A DNA stretch of 10,672 nt from positions 1-10,672 of the forward strand of contig DLGO01000090.1 of NCBI GenBank assembly GCA_002482725.1, in the 5' to 3' direction. Origin of the DNA: Bacteroidetes bacterium UBA7692. GTDB lineage: Bacteria; Bacteroidota; Bacteroidia; Chitinophagales; LD1. The number at the start of each line of letters is the position of its first letter. Position 1 is the stretch's first letter. Made by a program: the position numbers and the translations under genes. Shown one piece after another: positions 1-7,662 of the stretch. Below the pieces are notes generated by a model. That model made no database searches. It saw only the letters and a list, made by a program, of their open reading frames with translations, and was not told the origin of the DNA.

Positions 1-8
1 TTTTTATT

Positions 9-44
9 AAAGCTCTTGTCTTAACTGACAAGAGCTTTTTTTTT
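9..44 (+). terminator. Rho-independent terminator of a gene left of the window
   Basis: A perfect 12-bp stem pairs positions 9-20 with 27-38 around a 6-nt loop (21-26), and the T run continues to position 44. The T tract is only on the right side, so it ends plus-strand transcription arriving from outside the window. The upstream gene itself is not visible. The same hairpin separates that gene from comF, so comF probably has its own promoter in 45-124. Confidence 0.85.
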
Positions 45-124
45 GCCCCCAAGTCTCCTACTTCCCTTTTATTCTATCCCCCTTTTGCTACTTTCGCCGC
101 TGTTAATTCTACTACCACCCGGCA

Positions 125-853
125 ATGAGCGCAGTAACCAGGCAATACAAGCTTCTTAACTTCTTTTCCTTTTATCTGTGTGGACTGGTCGATACGATCT
201 ATCCTAATCTTTGTAGGGGTTGTGGTAATTCATTGGCTACTGCGGATAATAAAATTTGCCTGAGTTGCTTGTCTACCTTGCCTCTTACAAACTACCATAC
301 TCAACCGGGAAACGAGCTGGAGATTAAGCTGCAGGGCCGTTTTATCTTCGACCGCATTTTTTCTTATGTACGCTTCACAAAGGGCGGAGTGGTTCAGCAG
401 TTGATCCATTCTTTTAAATACCGCGGAGAAAAAGATATCGCTATTTTCTTTGGCGAAGAGGTGGGAAGTATTATTTCTAACGCTAAGTGGAACACAACAC
501 CGCCCGATTATATCGTTCCCGTTCCACTCCATTGGAAAAGATTCAGGGAGCGGGGCTACAATCAGGCACATCAATTTGCTATTGGCATGCATGCTAAGTG
601 TAATATTGAAGTAAAACCTGACTTGCTGGTGCGCAATGTGTACCAGGAGAGCCAGACAAAGCGCGACCGCTTTGGTCGTTTCGAAAGTGCTTCCGGGGTT
701 TTCTCTCTCAATACTACAGAGGATCTGCAAGGTATGCACATCCTGGTGGTCGATGATGTACTTACTACAGGTTCCACTATTGAGGCATGTGTGGATGCAT
801 TTAAGGGAATCGATAATCTTACCATTAGTGTTTGCACCATAGCTTCTGCCTGA
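125..853 (+). CDS. comF: ComF family phosphoribosyltransferase-like protein
   Basis: This 242-residue protein has the ComF layout. Near the N terminus a four-cysteine zinc-binding knuckle (Cys30, Cys33, Cys45, Cys48; pattern CxxC-x11-CxxC) is followed by a type I phosphoribosyltransferase fold. The family segment PVPLHWKRFRERGYNQA lies in the middle, and near the C terminus is the PRPP-loop motif VVDDVLTTGST with Asp210 and Asp211. The length is normal for the family. ComF is a cytoplasmic protein needed for, or assisting, natural transformation in several bacteria; its exact reaction is not settled. The stop codon shares one base with the ATG of comEC, so the two are almost certainly co-transcribed and probably translationally coupled. 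The ATG at 125 is the first in-frame start after the upstream terminator and leaves a 25-30 residue lead before the zinc knuckle, as is usual. No clear Shine-Dalgarno is seen. Confidence 0.93.
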   Translation: MSAVTRQYKLLNFFSFYLCGLVDTIYPNLCRGCGNSLATADNKICLSCLSTLPLTNYHTQPGNELEIKLQGRFIFDRIFSYVRFTKGGVVQQLIHSFKYRGEKDIAIFFGEEVGSIISNAKWNTTPPDYIVPVPLHWKRFRERGYNQAHQFAIGMHAKCNIEVKPDLLVRNVYQESQTKRDRFGRFESASGVFSLNTTEDLQGMHILVVDDVLTTGSTIEACVDAFKGIDNLTISVCTIASA

Positions 854-2955
854 TGAAAGTATTCTGGGCAAAATATCAGGCCATCCGGCTACTTATTCCT
901 TTTATGTTGGGCATAATAGCCCATATCGTTTTACCTGCGGCCATAATAACAGCACTTTCTCTATGGCTAATTTCAGCTGTATCAATATTATTCTATATAG
1001 GGTACAAGAACCCGGCCATATTGTTCAGCTTTAGATTTGTGGCAGGCGCATTGGTTTGTCTGCTGCTTGGTTCCACTGCCTATTTGCTCACCTATCTTCA
1101 TACCCAATCTTTTTACCATAGTCATTTCTCCGGGTACTTACAGGCATCCGAGCAAAAAGTTATCGGTACCATAGCTGAACCAACTACGGAAAAAAATAAG
1201 TACACCCGCTTTACCCTTAATGTAACACAGCTATATAGTCAGGGAGTATGGAGGAATGTATCAGGCAAGCTGATCGTATCTCTTGAAAAGACAGACGCCA
1301 GTAAAAAACTGGTCTATGGCGACCAGCTAATACTCTCCGGTCCTATTACTAATAGCAAGCCGCCAATGAATCCGGAAGAGTTTGACTATAGGAAGTACCT
1401 TGCTTTCAAGAATATTTACCAGCAGCTCAGGGTGAAAGATGGTGAATGGGCAACCACCGGAGTCAACAATGGCAATATAATTCTTGGCAGGATTTACTCC
1501 CTGCGCTCACTATTCCTTGAGCAGCTCACCCAGCATGTCCGCGACCCAAATTCTTTTGGTGTGGCTAGCGCCATCATGCTTGGCTACCGCGATTATGTTA
1601 CTGCAGAAGTCAATCAGGCTTACACTTCATCAGGTGCTTTACATGTATTAAGTGTAAGCGGGCTGCATGTAGGTATTGTATATGTAGTGCTCAATTTCCT
1701 CCTGTTCTTTATGGAGAAATCAAAGCGTCTGCGCATAGCAAAGGTGATCTTCATTATAATTTTTATCTGGTTCTATGCATGTATTACAGGTCTATGTCCT
1801 TCTGTATTGCGCTCTGCCGCTATGTTCTCTATCATAGCCATCGGCAAGCTATTCGACAGGCACCGCAACATGCTCAATATTATTGCAGCTTCGGCGCTCA
1901 TATTGCTTATCTATAATCCATACCTTATCACAGATGTGGGCTTTAAGCTCAGTTACCTCGCGGTAGTTGGCATAGTCTACCTGCATGAGAAAATCTATAA
2001 GTCTATACCCATAAAGAACAAGGCCGGCGATTGGATATGGAACCTTACTGCTGTTTCTATTGCGGCCCAGCTCACTACTTTCCCGCTTAGCTTGTTGTAT
2101 TTCCATCAGTTCCCTACTTACTTTCTCTTCAGCAATCTTGTAGTTATTCCTTTAGGCAATCTGGTGCTTTACCTGGGTATGGCGTTATTCAGTGTGGCAC
2201 CTGTTAAAGCCGTAGCCGATGTGGTAGGTGCCTGTTTTGATTGGCTTATTTGGCTCCTTAATCAATTCATATTCTTCATAGATAAACTTCCTTACTCCAT
2301 ATTCAAGGGCATTACCATTACAGGCTTTGAATGTATCCTTATCTATATCATTATTCTCCTTTCGGCCTCTCTTCTTCGAGAGAAACGACCAAAGATTTTG
2401 ATAGCAACCCTGGCATTCACTTTAGTGCTTGCTGTTAGCTTCAGCATCACTTATATACAACACGAGCATCAGCAAAAACTAATCGTCTACAATGCAGGCC
2501 GCACAAAGGCTTTGGCTGTAATCAAGGGCCGGAATGCCTTCATGGATTTTGATGAATCCTGGCAGGCAAATGAGAGTAATATGCTCTATCACATCCGGCC
2601 TCATTTCTGGCAAATGGGTATTGACAAAGAACTCCGTTTCAATACCTATATAGATGCCACCCAGCTACCATTTGGCAAGGCATTTGTCGTAAATGGCAAA
2701 AGGGTAATTCTGGTCGACCAGCCCCTCAAGGTTGCTGACTATACAGGCCAAAAACTAGCTGCCGATATTGTCATTTTTTCCGGCAATGGCCACATAGATA
2801 CTACTGTATTTGACCGCTTGATTGCTCCGGCTCAGGTTGTGCTTGATTGCTCTGTCAGCAAAAAGAAAGCCGCGCTACTTTTTAGCCATTACACTACTAT
2901 CGGTACCCACATTTGGGATGTGTCAACCCAGGGTGCGTTTGTGCTCGATGTATAG
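853..2955 (+). CDS. comEC: ComEC/Rec2 family DNA-uptake channel protein
   Basis: A 700-residue polytopic inner-membrane protein. Hydrophobic helices fill about residues 10-90, then comes a soluble DUF4131/OB-like stretch (about 90-210). The multi-helix Competence domain (about 225-535) carries the hallmark LSVSGLHV at 266-273 and a GLCPSVLRSAAM segment near 313. The last part (537-700) is soluble and sits where other ComEC proteins have a metallo-beta-lactamase-like domain, but I see no HxHxDH metal motif, so it is probably catalytically inactive. ComEC forms the channel that brings single-stranded DNA into the cytoplasm during transformation. I chose the ATG at 853 because it overlaps the comF stop (TGATG), typical of coupled genes. 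An in-frame ATG at 832 would add seven residues inside comF and looks less likely. It meets the LRR gene tail to tail with 4 bp between stop codons. Confidence 0.93.
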   Translation: MKVFWAKYQAIRLLIPFMLGIIAHIVLPAAIITALSLWLISAVSILFYIGYKNPAILFSFRFVAGALVCLLLGSTAYLLTYLHTQSFYHSHFSGYLQASEQKVIGTIAEPTTEKNKYTRFTLNVTQLYSQGVWRNVSGKLIVSLEKTDASKKLVYGDQLILSGPITNSKPPMNPEEFDYRKYLAFKNIYQQLRVKDGEWATTGVNNGNIILGRIYSLRSLFLEQLTQHVRDPNSFGVASAIMLGYRDYVTAEVNQAYTSSGALHVLSVSGLHVGIVYVVLNFLLFFMEKSKRLRIAKVIFIIIFIWFYACITGLCPSVLRSAAMFSIIAIGKLFDRHRNMLNIIAASALILLIYNPYLITDVGFKLSYLAVVGIVYLHEKIYKSIPIKNKAGDWIWNLTAVSIAAQLTTFPLSLLYFHQFPTYFLFSNLVVIPLGNLVLYLGMALFSVAPVKAVADVVGACFDWLIWLLNQFIFFIDKLPYSIFKGITITGFECILIYIIILLSASLLREKRPKILIATLAFTLVLAVSFSITYIQHEHQQKLIVYNAGRTKALAVIKGRNAFMDFDESWQANESNMLYHIRPHFWQMGIDKELRFNTYIDATQLPFGKAFVVNGKRVILVDQPLKVADYTGQKLAADIVIFSGNGHIDTTVFDRLIAPAQVVLDCSVSKKKAALLFSHYTTIGTHIWDVSTQGAFVLDV

Positions 2956-2959
2956 TGTT

Positions 2960-4648
2960 TTACTTTCTGCTGCTCCAGTTTATGATTTTGCATTCCGGTA
3001 TCGCATCCCTTATTTCTACTGCCTTATCACGGGTTACGCCGTTATAGCTGATATCCACCAGCGTCAACGCTTTCAGGCTTTTCAGTTTATCCATATCTTC
3101 GGGTTTGTTCAGTCCTTTGTTCACCGATATGTTTAGCTCTTTAAGCAGTGTCAGACTGCTGATACCGGTAGGCAATGCGGTAATCTCATTTGCCTTTACA
3201 TCCAGTATCTCCAGTTGCTTCAGGTTGCCGATAGTTGCAGGTATTGCGGCCAACAGATTACCCCGCAGGTTCAATGTTTTCAGTGCAGTAAGGTTGCCCA
3301 GGCAATCTGGGGCCACCTCTATTACATTGTCTTTAAGTGAAAGCTCTGTTAGGTTCGTCAAGCTGCATATTTCAGCAGGTATGGCTTTCAGTTTTTTGTC
3401 AGGGGTATTGAAGAAATTGCCATCCAATATCAGCGTCTTCAACTTCTTCAGGTTGCTGATTTCGGGAGCTATTGTTGCCAGTATATTATTTCCCGCATTC
3501 AGGTATTCCAAAGATGTCAGGCTCCCAATCTGCGCAGGTAGCGTTCCTATCAGGTTCAGTCCTACATTCAGTGTTTTCAGGTTGCTCAGCTTATAAACCG
3601 TAGCAGGTATTTCACTCAGCTTATTCCTGTATAGACTCAGGTAAGTCAGGTTTTTGCACTCTGCCAATGAACTTGGTACAGTAGTCAGTTGGTTTGCCCT
3701 TTGCCCGGTAGAAGAAGCGCTCAGGTTCAGCGTATCCAGTTGCTTTAACTGTCCTATTGTAGCAGGCAAAGCAGTAATCAGGTTACCTGTCAGGTGCAGC
3801 GATTGCAGCGATGTAATTGTTGCCAGTTCTTCCGGTAGTGTTTCCAGTAAGCAGTCATTTAGTATCAGGATTTTCAACCCTGTATTTGCCTTTAGTGTAG
3901 TGCAAATTGCTGCCAGGTTCAGTGCAAAGTTCTGTGAGAAATCTATTGAGCTCAACGCACTCAGTTTGCCGAAAGAAGCAGGTAACGGCTGTATGTTGTT
4001 GTTACCAAGGTTCAGCGTTTTGAGCGAAGCTACATTTCCTACACTTTCATCAAGTATAGTCAGGTTGCTGCCTGCAAAGTTCAGGTTGCTTACATTCATT
4101 TTGCTTAGTGCTTTCCATACTACTTCATCAGGTAAGTACGAGCTATGCTCCAGGTTCAGCGTCTCCAGTTTGCCTAGTCTGCCAAAGCTTTCCGGTATGG
4201 TGGCAAAAGTATTATCCTTCAGGTTCAGTGTAGTTATTCCTTGCAGCCTGTCTATGTTTGTGGGTAGGTTTTTTATAGCGCAGCTTGGCAGGTTTACTGT
4301 CTTCAGTTTAGGCAGTTGTGCCAGTTGGTCTACAAGCTTGCTCATGTCCAGTGCTGTGCACCTCAGGCAAGAGAAAGTCTCCACATTTTTAAGCCTTGTG
4401 AAGTCGGGTAATGTGGCATTCGGGTACCTGAAAAAAGATAGTGATTTTGTTCCATCAATATCATTCAGCCCGGCGCTTATTATTTTCTCTGCTGCCTGTA
4501 TGTGTTTTGCAGCATCGCTTTTGGTCTGTTCGGCATATTGTATTGCTACTACAGAGTCCAGTTTATCTTGTGGCAGGTCCAGTAATTCTTTTTGGCCAAA
4601 TGCCTGTGCCGCGCAAAATACAGAAAGGGAAAAAACTAATTTCTTCAT
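2960..4648 (-). CDS. Secreted leucine-rich-repeat protein
   Basis: This 562-residue protein starts with a signal peptide (MKKLVFSLSVFCAAQAFG, likely cleaved before Gln19). Cys12 follows Phe, so there is no lipobox. After a linker of about 90 residues, roughly 18 leucine-rich repeats run from Leu112 nearly to the end. Most are 23 residues on the pattern LxxLxxLxLxxNxLxxLPxxIGx; two near the middle are longer (about 30 residues). The C terminus is a short basic cap (ending SSRK) with no T9SS sorting domain, so the protein is probably periplasmic or exported by an unseen route. LRR arrays usually bind other proteins; the partner cannot be read from sequence. The gene lies 54 bp downstream of kynU on the same strand and may be the last gene of that unit, though no functional link to tryptophan catabolism is known to me. 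The DNA has a visible period of about 69 bp. Confidence 0.9.
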   Translation of the reverse strand: MKKLVFSLSVFCAAQAFGQKELLDLPQDKLDSVVAIQYAEQTKSDAAKHIQAAEKIISAGLNDIDGTKSLSFFRYPNATLPDFTRLKNVETFSCLRCTALDMSKLVDQLAQLPKLKTVNLPSCAIKNLPTNIDRLQGITTLNLKDNTFATIPESFGRLGKLETLNLEHSSYLPDEVVWKALSKMNVSNLNFAGSNLTILDESVGNVASLKTLNLGNNNIQPLPASFGKLSALSSIDFSQNFALNLAAICTTLKANTGLKILILNDCLLETLPEELATITSLQSLHLTGNLITALPATIGQLKQLDTLNLSASSTGQRANQLTTVPSSLAECKNLTYLSLYRNKLSEIPATVYKLSNLKTLNVGLNLIGTLPAQIGSLTSLEYLNAGNNILATIAPEISNLKKLKTLILDGNFFNTPDKKLKAIPAEICSLTNLTELSLKDNVIEVAPDCLGNLTALKTLNLRGNLLAAIPATIGNLKQLEILDVKANEITALPTGISSLTLLKELNISVNKGLNKPEDMDKLKSLKALTLVDISYNGVTRDKAVEIRDAIPECKIINWSSRK

Positions 4649-4702
4649 GCTCTTTGGATATATAATTTCTTGTTTGGTTTAAAGTAACGCTGTATAGTGG
4701 TT

Positions 4703-5986
4703 TTAATGTTGTTTTTCGCTGAGCAGTAACTCCAGTTTCTCTGCAAATAAATAAACATCTTGAAATGAATTATACAAAGGCACCGGTGCCACCCTTACTA
4801 CCCCGCCATGTTTGGCATCCTCAGGTTTTCTCCAGTCACATATAAAGTTAGCTGCAGTCAGGTGGTCAAAAATGTCCCTGCCATTATCTTTTATCATGAT
4901 AGAAAGCTGACAGCCCCTGCTTTCAGGTGTTATCAGGGTAAATTTATCAGCAGCCTCCGAAGCGGCCAGCATCTCTGCCAGAAACCCCGTCAGCTTTATG
5001 CTCTTATTGCGCAATCTTTCTACACCTGCCTGGTCAAATAGGTCCAGTGCTGCTTTGTGCGCTGCCATGCTAAGCACAGGCGCATTGCTCAGTTGCCAGC
5101 CACCTGCTCCTGCCATGGGTACAAAGTGCTTGTTCATGTTAAACCTTCCAGTTTCTTCCACTCCCCACCATCCTGCAAATCTCGGCAGGTCAAAGTTTTT
5201 GTGGTGGCGTTCATGCACAAATACACCGCTTACTCCACCAGGCCCGCTGTTCAGGTATTTATACGAGCACCATGTAGCAAAGTCTACATTCCATTCATGC
5301 AGCTTCAGTGGTATGTTGCCTATAGCATGTGCCAGGTCCAATCCTATTGTTATGCCGTGCTCACTGGCTTTTTTCGATATGGCGTCTATATCAAAAACCT
5401 GCCCGCTGAAATAGTTTACTACACTGAACAGAATAAGGGAAAGCTCGTCTTTGTGCCTATCTATCAGCGCCAGTATGTCCTCTGTCCTTATCTCATATTC
5501 GCCCTCGCGCGGCGTAGCTTCTATTATGGCTGTTTTCGGGTCATAGCCATGTAGTTTCACTTGCTGTTCCATAGCGTAGTAGTCGCTCGGGAACTCCTTT
5601 GCCTGCATCAGTATTTTATACTTTGCAGCAGTAGGCCTGTAAAATGATACCAGCATCAGGTTCAGGTTTACTGTCAGCTGGTTCATCGCCACTACTTCCT
5701 GCTCTTTTGCGCCTGTTAGTTTTGTCAGTGGTTTGGTAAACAGGTGGTGGTAAAATAGCCATGGGTTCCTCGCATCGTGGTGCCCGTGTACGCCCAGCGT
5801 GGCCCAGTCTTCCAGCTCCTGTTGTATGTATTTCGATGTGTTTTTTGGTTGAAGCCCCAGTGAGTTGCCGCACAGGTACACTACCTCTTTGCCACCTGCT
5901 TTTGGTATAAAAAACTGCGCCCTGAAATCTTTGAGCTCGTCTGCCTCATCCAATTTCTTTGCCTGGGCTATATATGATGTGTTCAT
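4703..5986 (-). CDS. kynU: Kynureninase
   Basis: Kynureninase is a cytoplasmic PLP enzyme that cleaves L-kynurenine to anthranilate plus alanine, or 3-hydroxykynurenine to 3-hydroxyanthranilate plus alanine. The 427 residues match the usual length. The N-terminal segment has VYLCGNSLGLQPK and the WATLGVHGHHDARNPW stretch typical of the family. The aminotransferase class V core shows Asp217 in DLAHAIGN (contacting the PLP ring nitrogen) and Lys243 in CSYKYLNSGPGG (the Schiff-base lysine). A conserved RFAGWWG segment and GGVVRVAPVPLYN near the C terminus complete the match. The ATG at 5986 gives MNTSYIAQAKKLDEADEL, a normal start for the family. It lies 45 bp downstream of the ACMSD gene and 54 bp upstream of the LRR gene, all on the minus strand, which supports an operon devoted at least partly to tryptophan/kynurenine breakdown. 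Confidence 0.96.
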   Translation of the reverse strand: MNTSYIAQAKKLDEADELKDFRAQFFIPKAGGKEVVYLCGNSLGLQPKNTSKYIQQELEDWATLGVHGHHDARNPWLFYHHLFTKPLTKLTGAKEQEVVAMNQLTVNLNLMLVSFYRPTAAKYKILMQAKEFPSDYYAMEQQVKLHGYDPKTAIIEATPREGEYEIRTEDILALIDRHKDELSLILFSVVNYFSGQVFDIDAISKKASEHGITIGLDLAHAIGNIPLKLHEWNVDFATWCSYKYLNSGPGGVSGVFVHERHHKNFDLPRFAGWWGVEETGRFNMNKHFVPMAGAGGWQLSNAPVLSMAAHKAALDLFDQAGVERLRNKSIKLTGFLAEMLAASEAADKFTLITPESRGCQLSIMIKDNGRDIFDHLTAANFICDWRKPEDAKHGGVVRVAPVPLYNSFQDVYLFAEKLELLLSEKQH

Positions 5987-6031
5987 TAAAGGAATGTATT
6001 GTGCTGCGAATGTATCAATGATTAGCTACAA

Positions 6032-7081
6032 TCATTTTATTAGAAATTTGTCCTCGGTTTCATCCAGCCAGCGCAGGGCATTAGAGAACAGAAGGTTCTC
6101 TTTCACGCCTTTTACCATGCGCATGCTTTCTATCAGTTTGCCCGGTACCGCCTCGCCTAGCGGAAAAGGATAGTCACTGCCCAGGCATATATTTTCTTTA
6201 CCCATTACATCTATCAGGTAGCGCAAAAACTTGGCATCATGCACCAGCGAGTCTATATAGAACCTGCCCAGGTATTCCTTGGGGTTCACATCATTGTCTA
6301 TGGCTGTCAGGTCAGGGCGTACTTTGTAGCCCTGCTCTATGCGGCCTATGCCTGATGGAAATGCCCCGCCACCATGCGCAAACGCAATCCTTAGTTTCGG
6401 GAACCGCTCAAATACACCTCCGAATATCATGCTGCATATTGCCCTCGATGTTTCGGCAGTCATACCCACCAACCATGGCAGCCAGTACCGGCTCATTTGC
6501 TTGGTGCCCAGCATATTCCACGGGTGTACAAACAGGCTCATGCCCAGTTGCTCGCACGCAGCGGATATCGGAAAAAATTGCGGCTCGTTCAGGTTCAGGT
6601 CATTCACATTGCTGCCTATTTCAACGCCCCTCAGGCCTATCTTTTTGCAGCGCTCTATTTCTTTTACTGCCAGTTCCGGTGCTTGCATGGGTATGGTCCC
6701 CAGCCCTATGAACCGGGATGGAAAATCATTTACCACGCCTGCTATATGGTCATTCAGAAATCTTGAAGTATCCAGGCAGTCCTTTGGCTTTGCCCAATAG
6801 TTAAATAGTACAGGTATGGTCGACAGCACCTGCACATTTACTTTATGCCCGTTGCTCTCATTTATCCTTACCTGCGGGTCCCAGCAGTTTTCCTGTATTT
6901 CTCTGAAAAACTCATCATCGCGCATCATCCTGGCACAACCTGCCTTGTGGTGGTCCAGGTGTATGAAGCCGCCATAGCCAAATTTATCTGCCCAGCGGGG
7001 AAGTTTCTCCGGCAATATATGGGTATGTATATCAATCTTTAAGCACACGGTCGAAAGATAATTGAAAGATTTAAAATGCAA
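6032..7081 (-). CDS. 2-Amino-3-carboxymuconate-6-semialdehyde decarboxylase (ACMSD), amidohydrolase superfamily
   Basis: ACMSD is a zinc-dependent, non-oxidative decarboxylase converting 2-amino-3-carboxymuconate-6-semialdehyde to 2-aminomuconate-6-semialdehyde, diverting kynurenine-pathway carbon from quinolinate and NAD. Metal ligands of the family are present, numbered from the ATG at 7081: His19 and His21 in KIDIHTHILPE, His186 in FVHPW, a later His in FAHGGGAFP, and Asp303 in GSDYPFPLG. Other family stretches include ENCWDP, LSTIPVLFNYWAKP, GLGTIPMQAPELAVKE, YWLPWLVGM and GKLIESM. Similarity to the animal and Pseudomonas enzymes, as I recall them, runs the full length. Start choice is open: the ATG at 7081 gives 349 residues with an 11-residue extension not usual in the family, whereas GTG at 7048 gives MCLKIDIHTH and 338 residues, close to known ACMSD lengths of about 335. 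It is the first gene of the minus-strand block, upstream of kynU. Confidence 0.94.
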   Translation of the reverse strand: MHFKSFNYLSTVCLKIDIHTHILPEKLPRWADKFGYGGFIHLDHHKAGCARMMRDDEFFREIQENCWDPQVRINESNGHKVNVQVLSTIPVLFNYWAKPKDCLDTSRFLNDHIAGVVNDFPSRFIGLGTIPMQAPELAVKEIERCKKIGLRGVEIGSNVNDLNLNEPQFFPISAACEQLGMSLFVHPWNMLGTKQMSRYWLPWLVGMTAETSRAICSMIFGGVFERFPKLRIAFAHGGGAFPSGIGRIEQGYKVRPDLTAIDNDVNPKEYLGRFYIDSLVHDAKFLRYLIDVMGKENICLGSDYPFPLGEAVPGKLIESMRMVKGVKENLLFSNALRWLDETEDKFLIK

Positions 7082-7109
7082 ATTAATAATGGCATTACAC
7101 GCTTAAGTT

Positions 7110-7117
7110 TAGCTTTG
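7110..7117 (+). promoter_or_regulatory. Candidate Bacteroidota -7 promoter box for the 7136 gene
   Basis: The octamer TAGCTTTG fits the Bacteroidota primary-sigma -7 consensus TAnnTTTG exactly and ends 18 bases before the ATG at 7136. I see no TTG -33 element at the expected 17-23 bp upstream, so the call rests on one box. The region also separates this gene from the divergent ACMSD gene, so both promoters must fit in about 55-90 bp. Confidence 0.4.
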
Positions 7118-7135
7118 ATTAAAATATAGAAACAA

Positions 7136-7624
7136 ATGTTCGATCAACTTTTAACGCTTGTAAAAGAGCAGGCGCAGGAGCTTATTGTTAAAAACGCAGC
7201 CGTGCCAAACGAGCACAATGAGGATGCTATAAACGATACGGCCAAAATAATACAGGAAAAATTAGGCCAGGCAGTTGCCGGGGGCAATCTTTCCGATGTT
7301 ATGGGCATGTTCACCAATGGTGCCAGCAGCTCAAATCCTGTTGTGCAGCAAATAACCGCCGCCCTGGGACCCCAATTGGCAAAGTATGGCGTTACTCCCG
7401 AGTCTGCCGCCAGCATTGCTTCCGGCCTCATTCCGCAGATTATGGAGCAATTTGTCAATAAAACCAATGACCCTGCCAACAACCAGTTCAATTTGAATGA
7501 TATAATCAAGTCCGTTGGTGGTTCATCCGGGGTTGATTTAGGTGGTATAGCAGGCACCCTGCTGAACGGGGATTTGGGTAAAAGCGATATGGGAAAACTG
7601 ATCGGCGGTTTTTTTGGGAAATAA
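7136..7624 (+). CDS. Conserved hypothetical protein, resembles DUF937/YidB-like proteins
   Basis: A 162-residue protein without signal peptide or membrane helix. It begins MFDQLLTLVKEQAQELIVKN and continues with a helical, Asn/Ala-rich segment (PNEHNEDAIND), a Gly/Ser-rich patch near residues 45-65, and a segment of the type GVTPESAASIASGLIPQIMEQF. It then has the KTNDPANNQFNLNDIIKSVGG stretch and a Gly-rich tail ending GGFFGK. From memory, this order (FDQLL start, alternating helices and glycine-rich loops, TNDPxxxxFxLxDI) recurs in small proteins of many Bacteroidota and resembles the DUF937 group; the function is unknown. It stands alone on the plus strand, divergent from ACMSD and 90 bp upstream of the T9SS cargo gene. 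No terminator hairpin is visible after the stop, so read-through into the next gene is possible. A real gene is supported by the promoter-like box and by coding-like composition. Confidence 0.85.
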   Translation: MFDQLLTLVKEQAQELIVKNAAVPNEHNEDAINDTAKIIQEKLGQAVAGGNLSDVMGMFTNGASSSNPVVQQITAALGPQLAKYGVTPESAASIASGLIPQIMEQFVNKTNDPANNQFNLNDIIKSVGGSSGVDLGGIAGTLLNGDLGKSDMGKLIGGFFGK

Positions 7625-7662
7625 AATGACCTTAAAAATTATCAAATCGTTATTTCTAGGTT

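Noticed and set aside
230..871. Minus-strand open frame of 213 codons opposite comF
   Set aside because: comF has intact zinc-knuckle and PRPP motifs in the sense frame. The antisense product matches no pattern I know and crosses into comEC.
3105..3596. Second plus-strand open frame (163 codons) opposite the LRR gene
   Set aside because: Same cause: the periodic LRR DNA lacks stops in this antisense frame. The product shows low-complexity repeats only.
2960..4648. LRR gene as a lipoprotein or T9SS cargo
   Set aside because: Cys12 is preceded by Phe, not Gly/Ala/Ser, so there is no lipobox. The C terminus ends in SSRK without the PNP...GxY...K sorting-domain pattern.
3654..4682. Long open frame of 342 codons on the plus strand opposite the LRR gene
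   Set aside because: It is antisense to a clear signal-peptide LRR gene. Its Ser/Phe/Val/Leu-rich product reflects the reverse complement of the repeated LRR codons, with no domain of its own.
6017..6036. Inverted repeat AATGATT / AATCATT between ACMSD and kynU
   Set aside because: Only a 7-bp AT-rich stem overlapping the ACMSD stop codon, with no T tract on the minus strand. Too weak to call a terminator or processing site.
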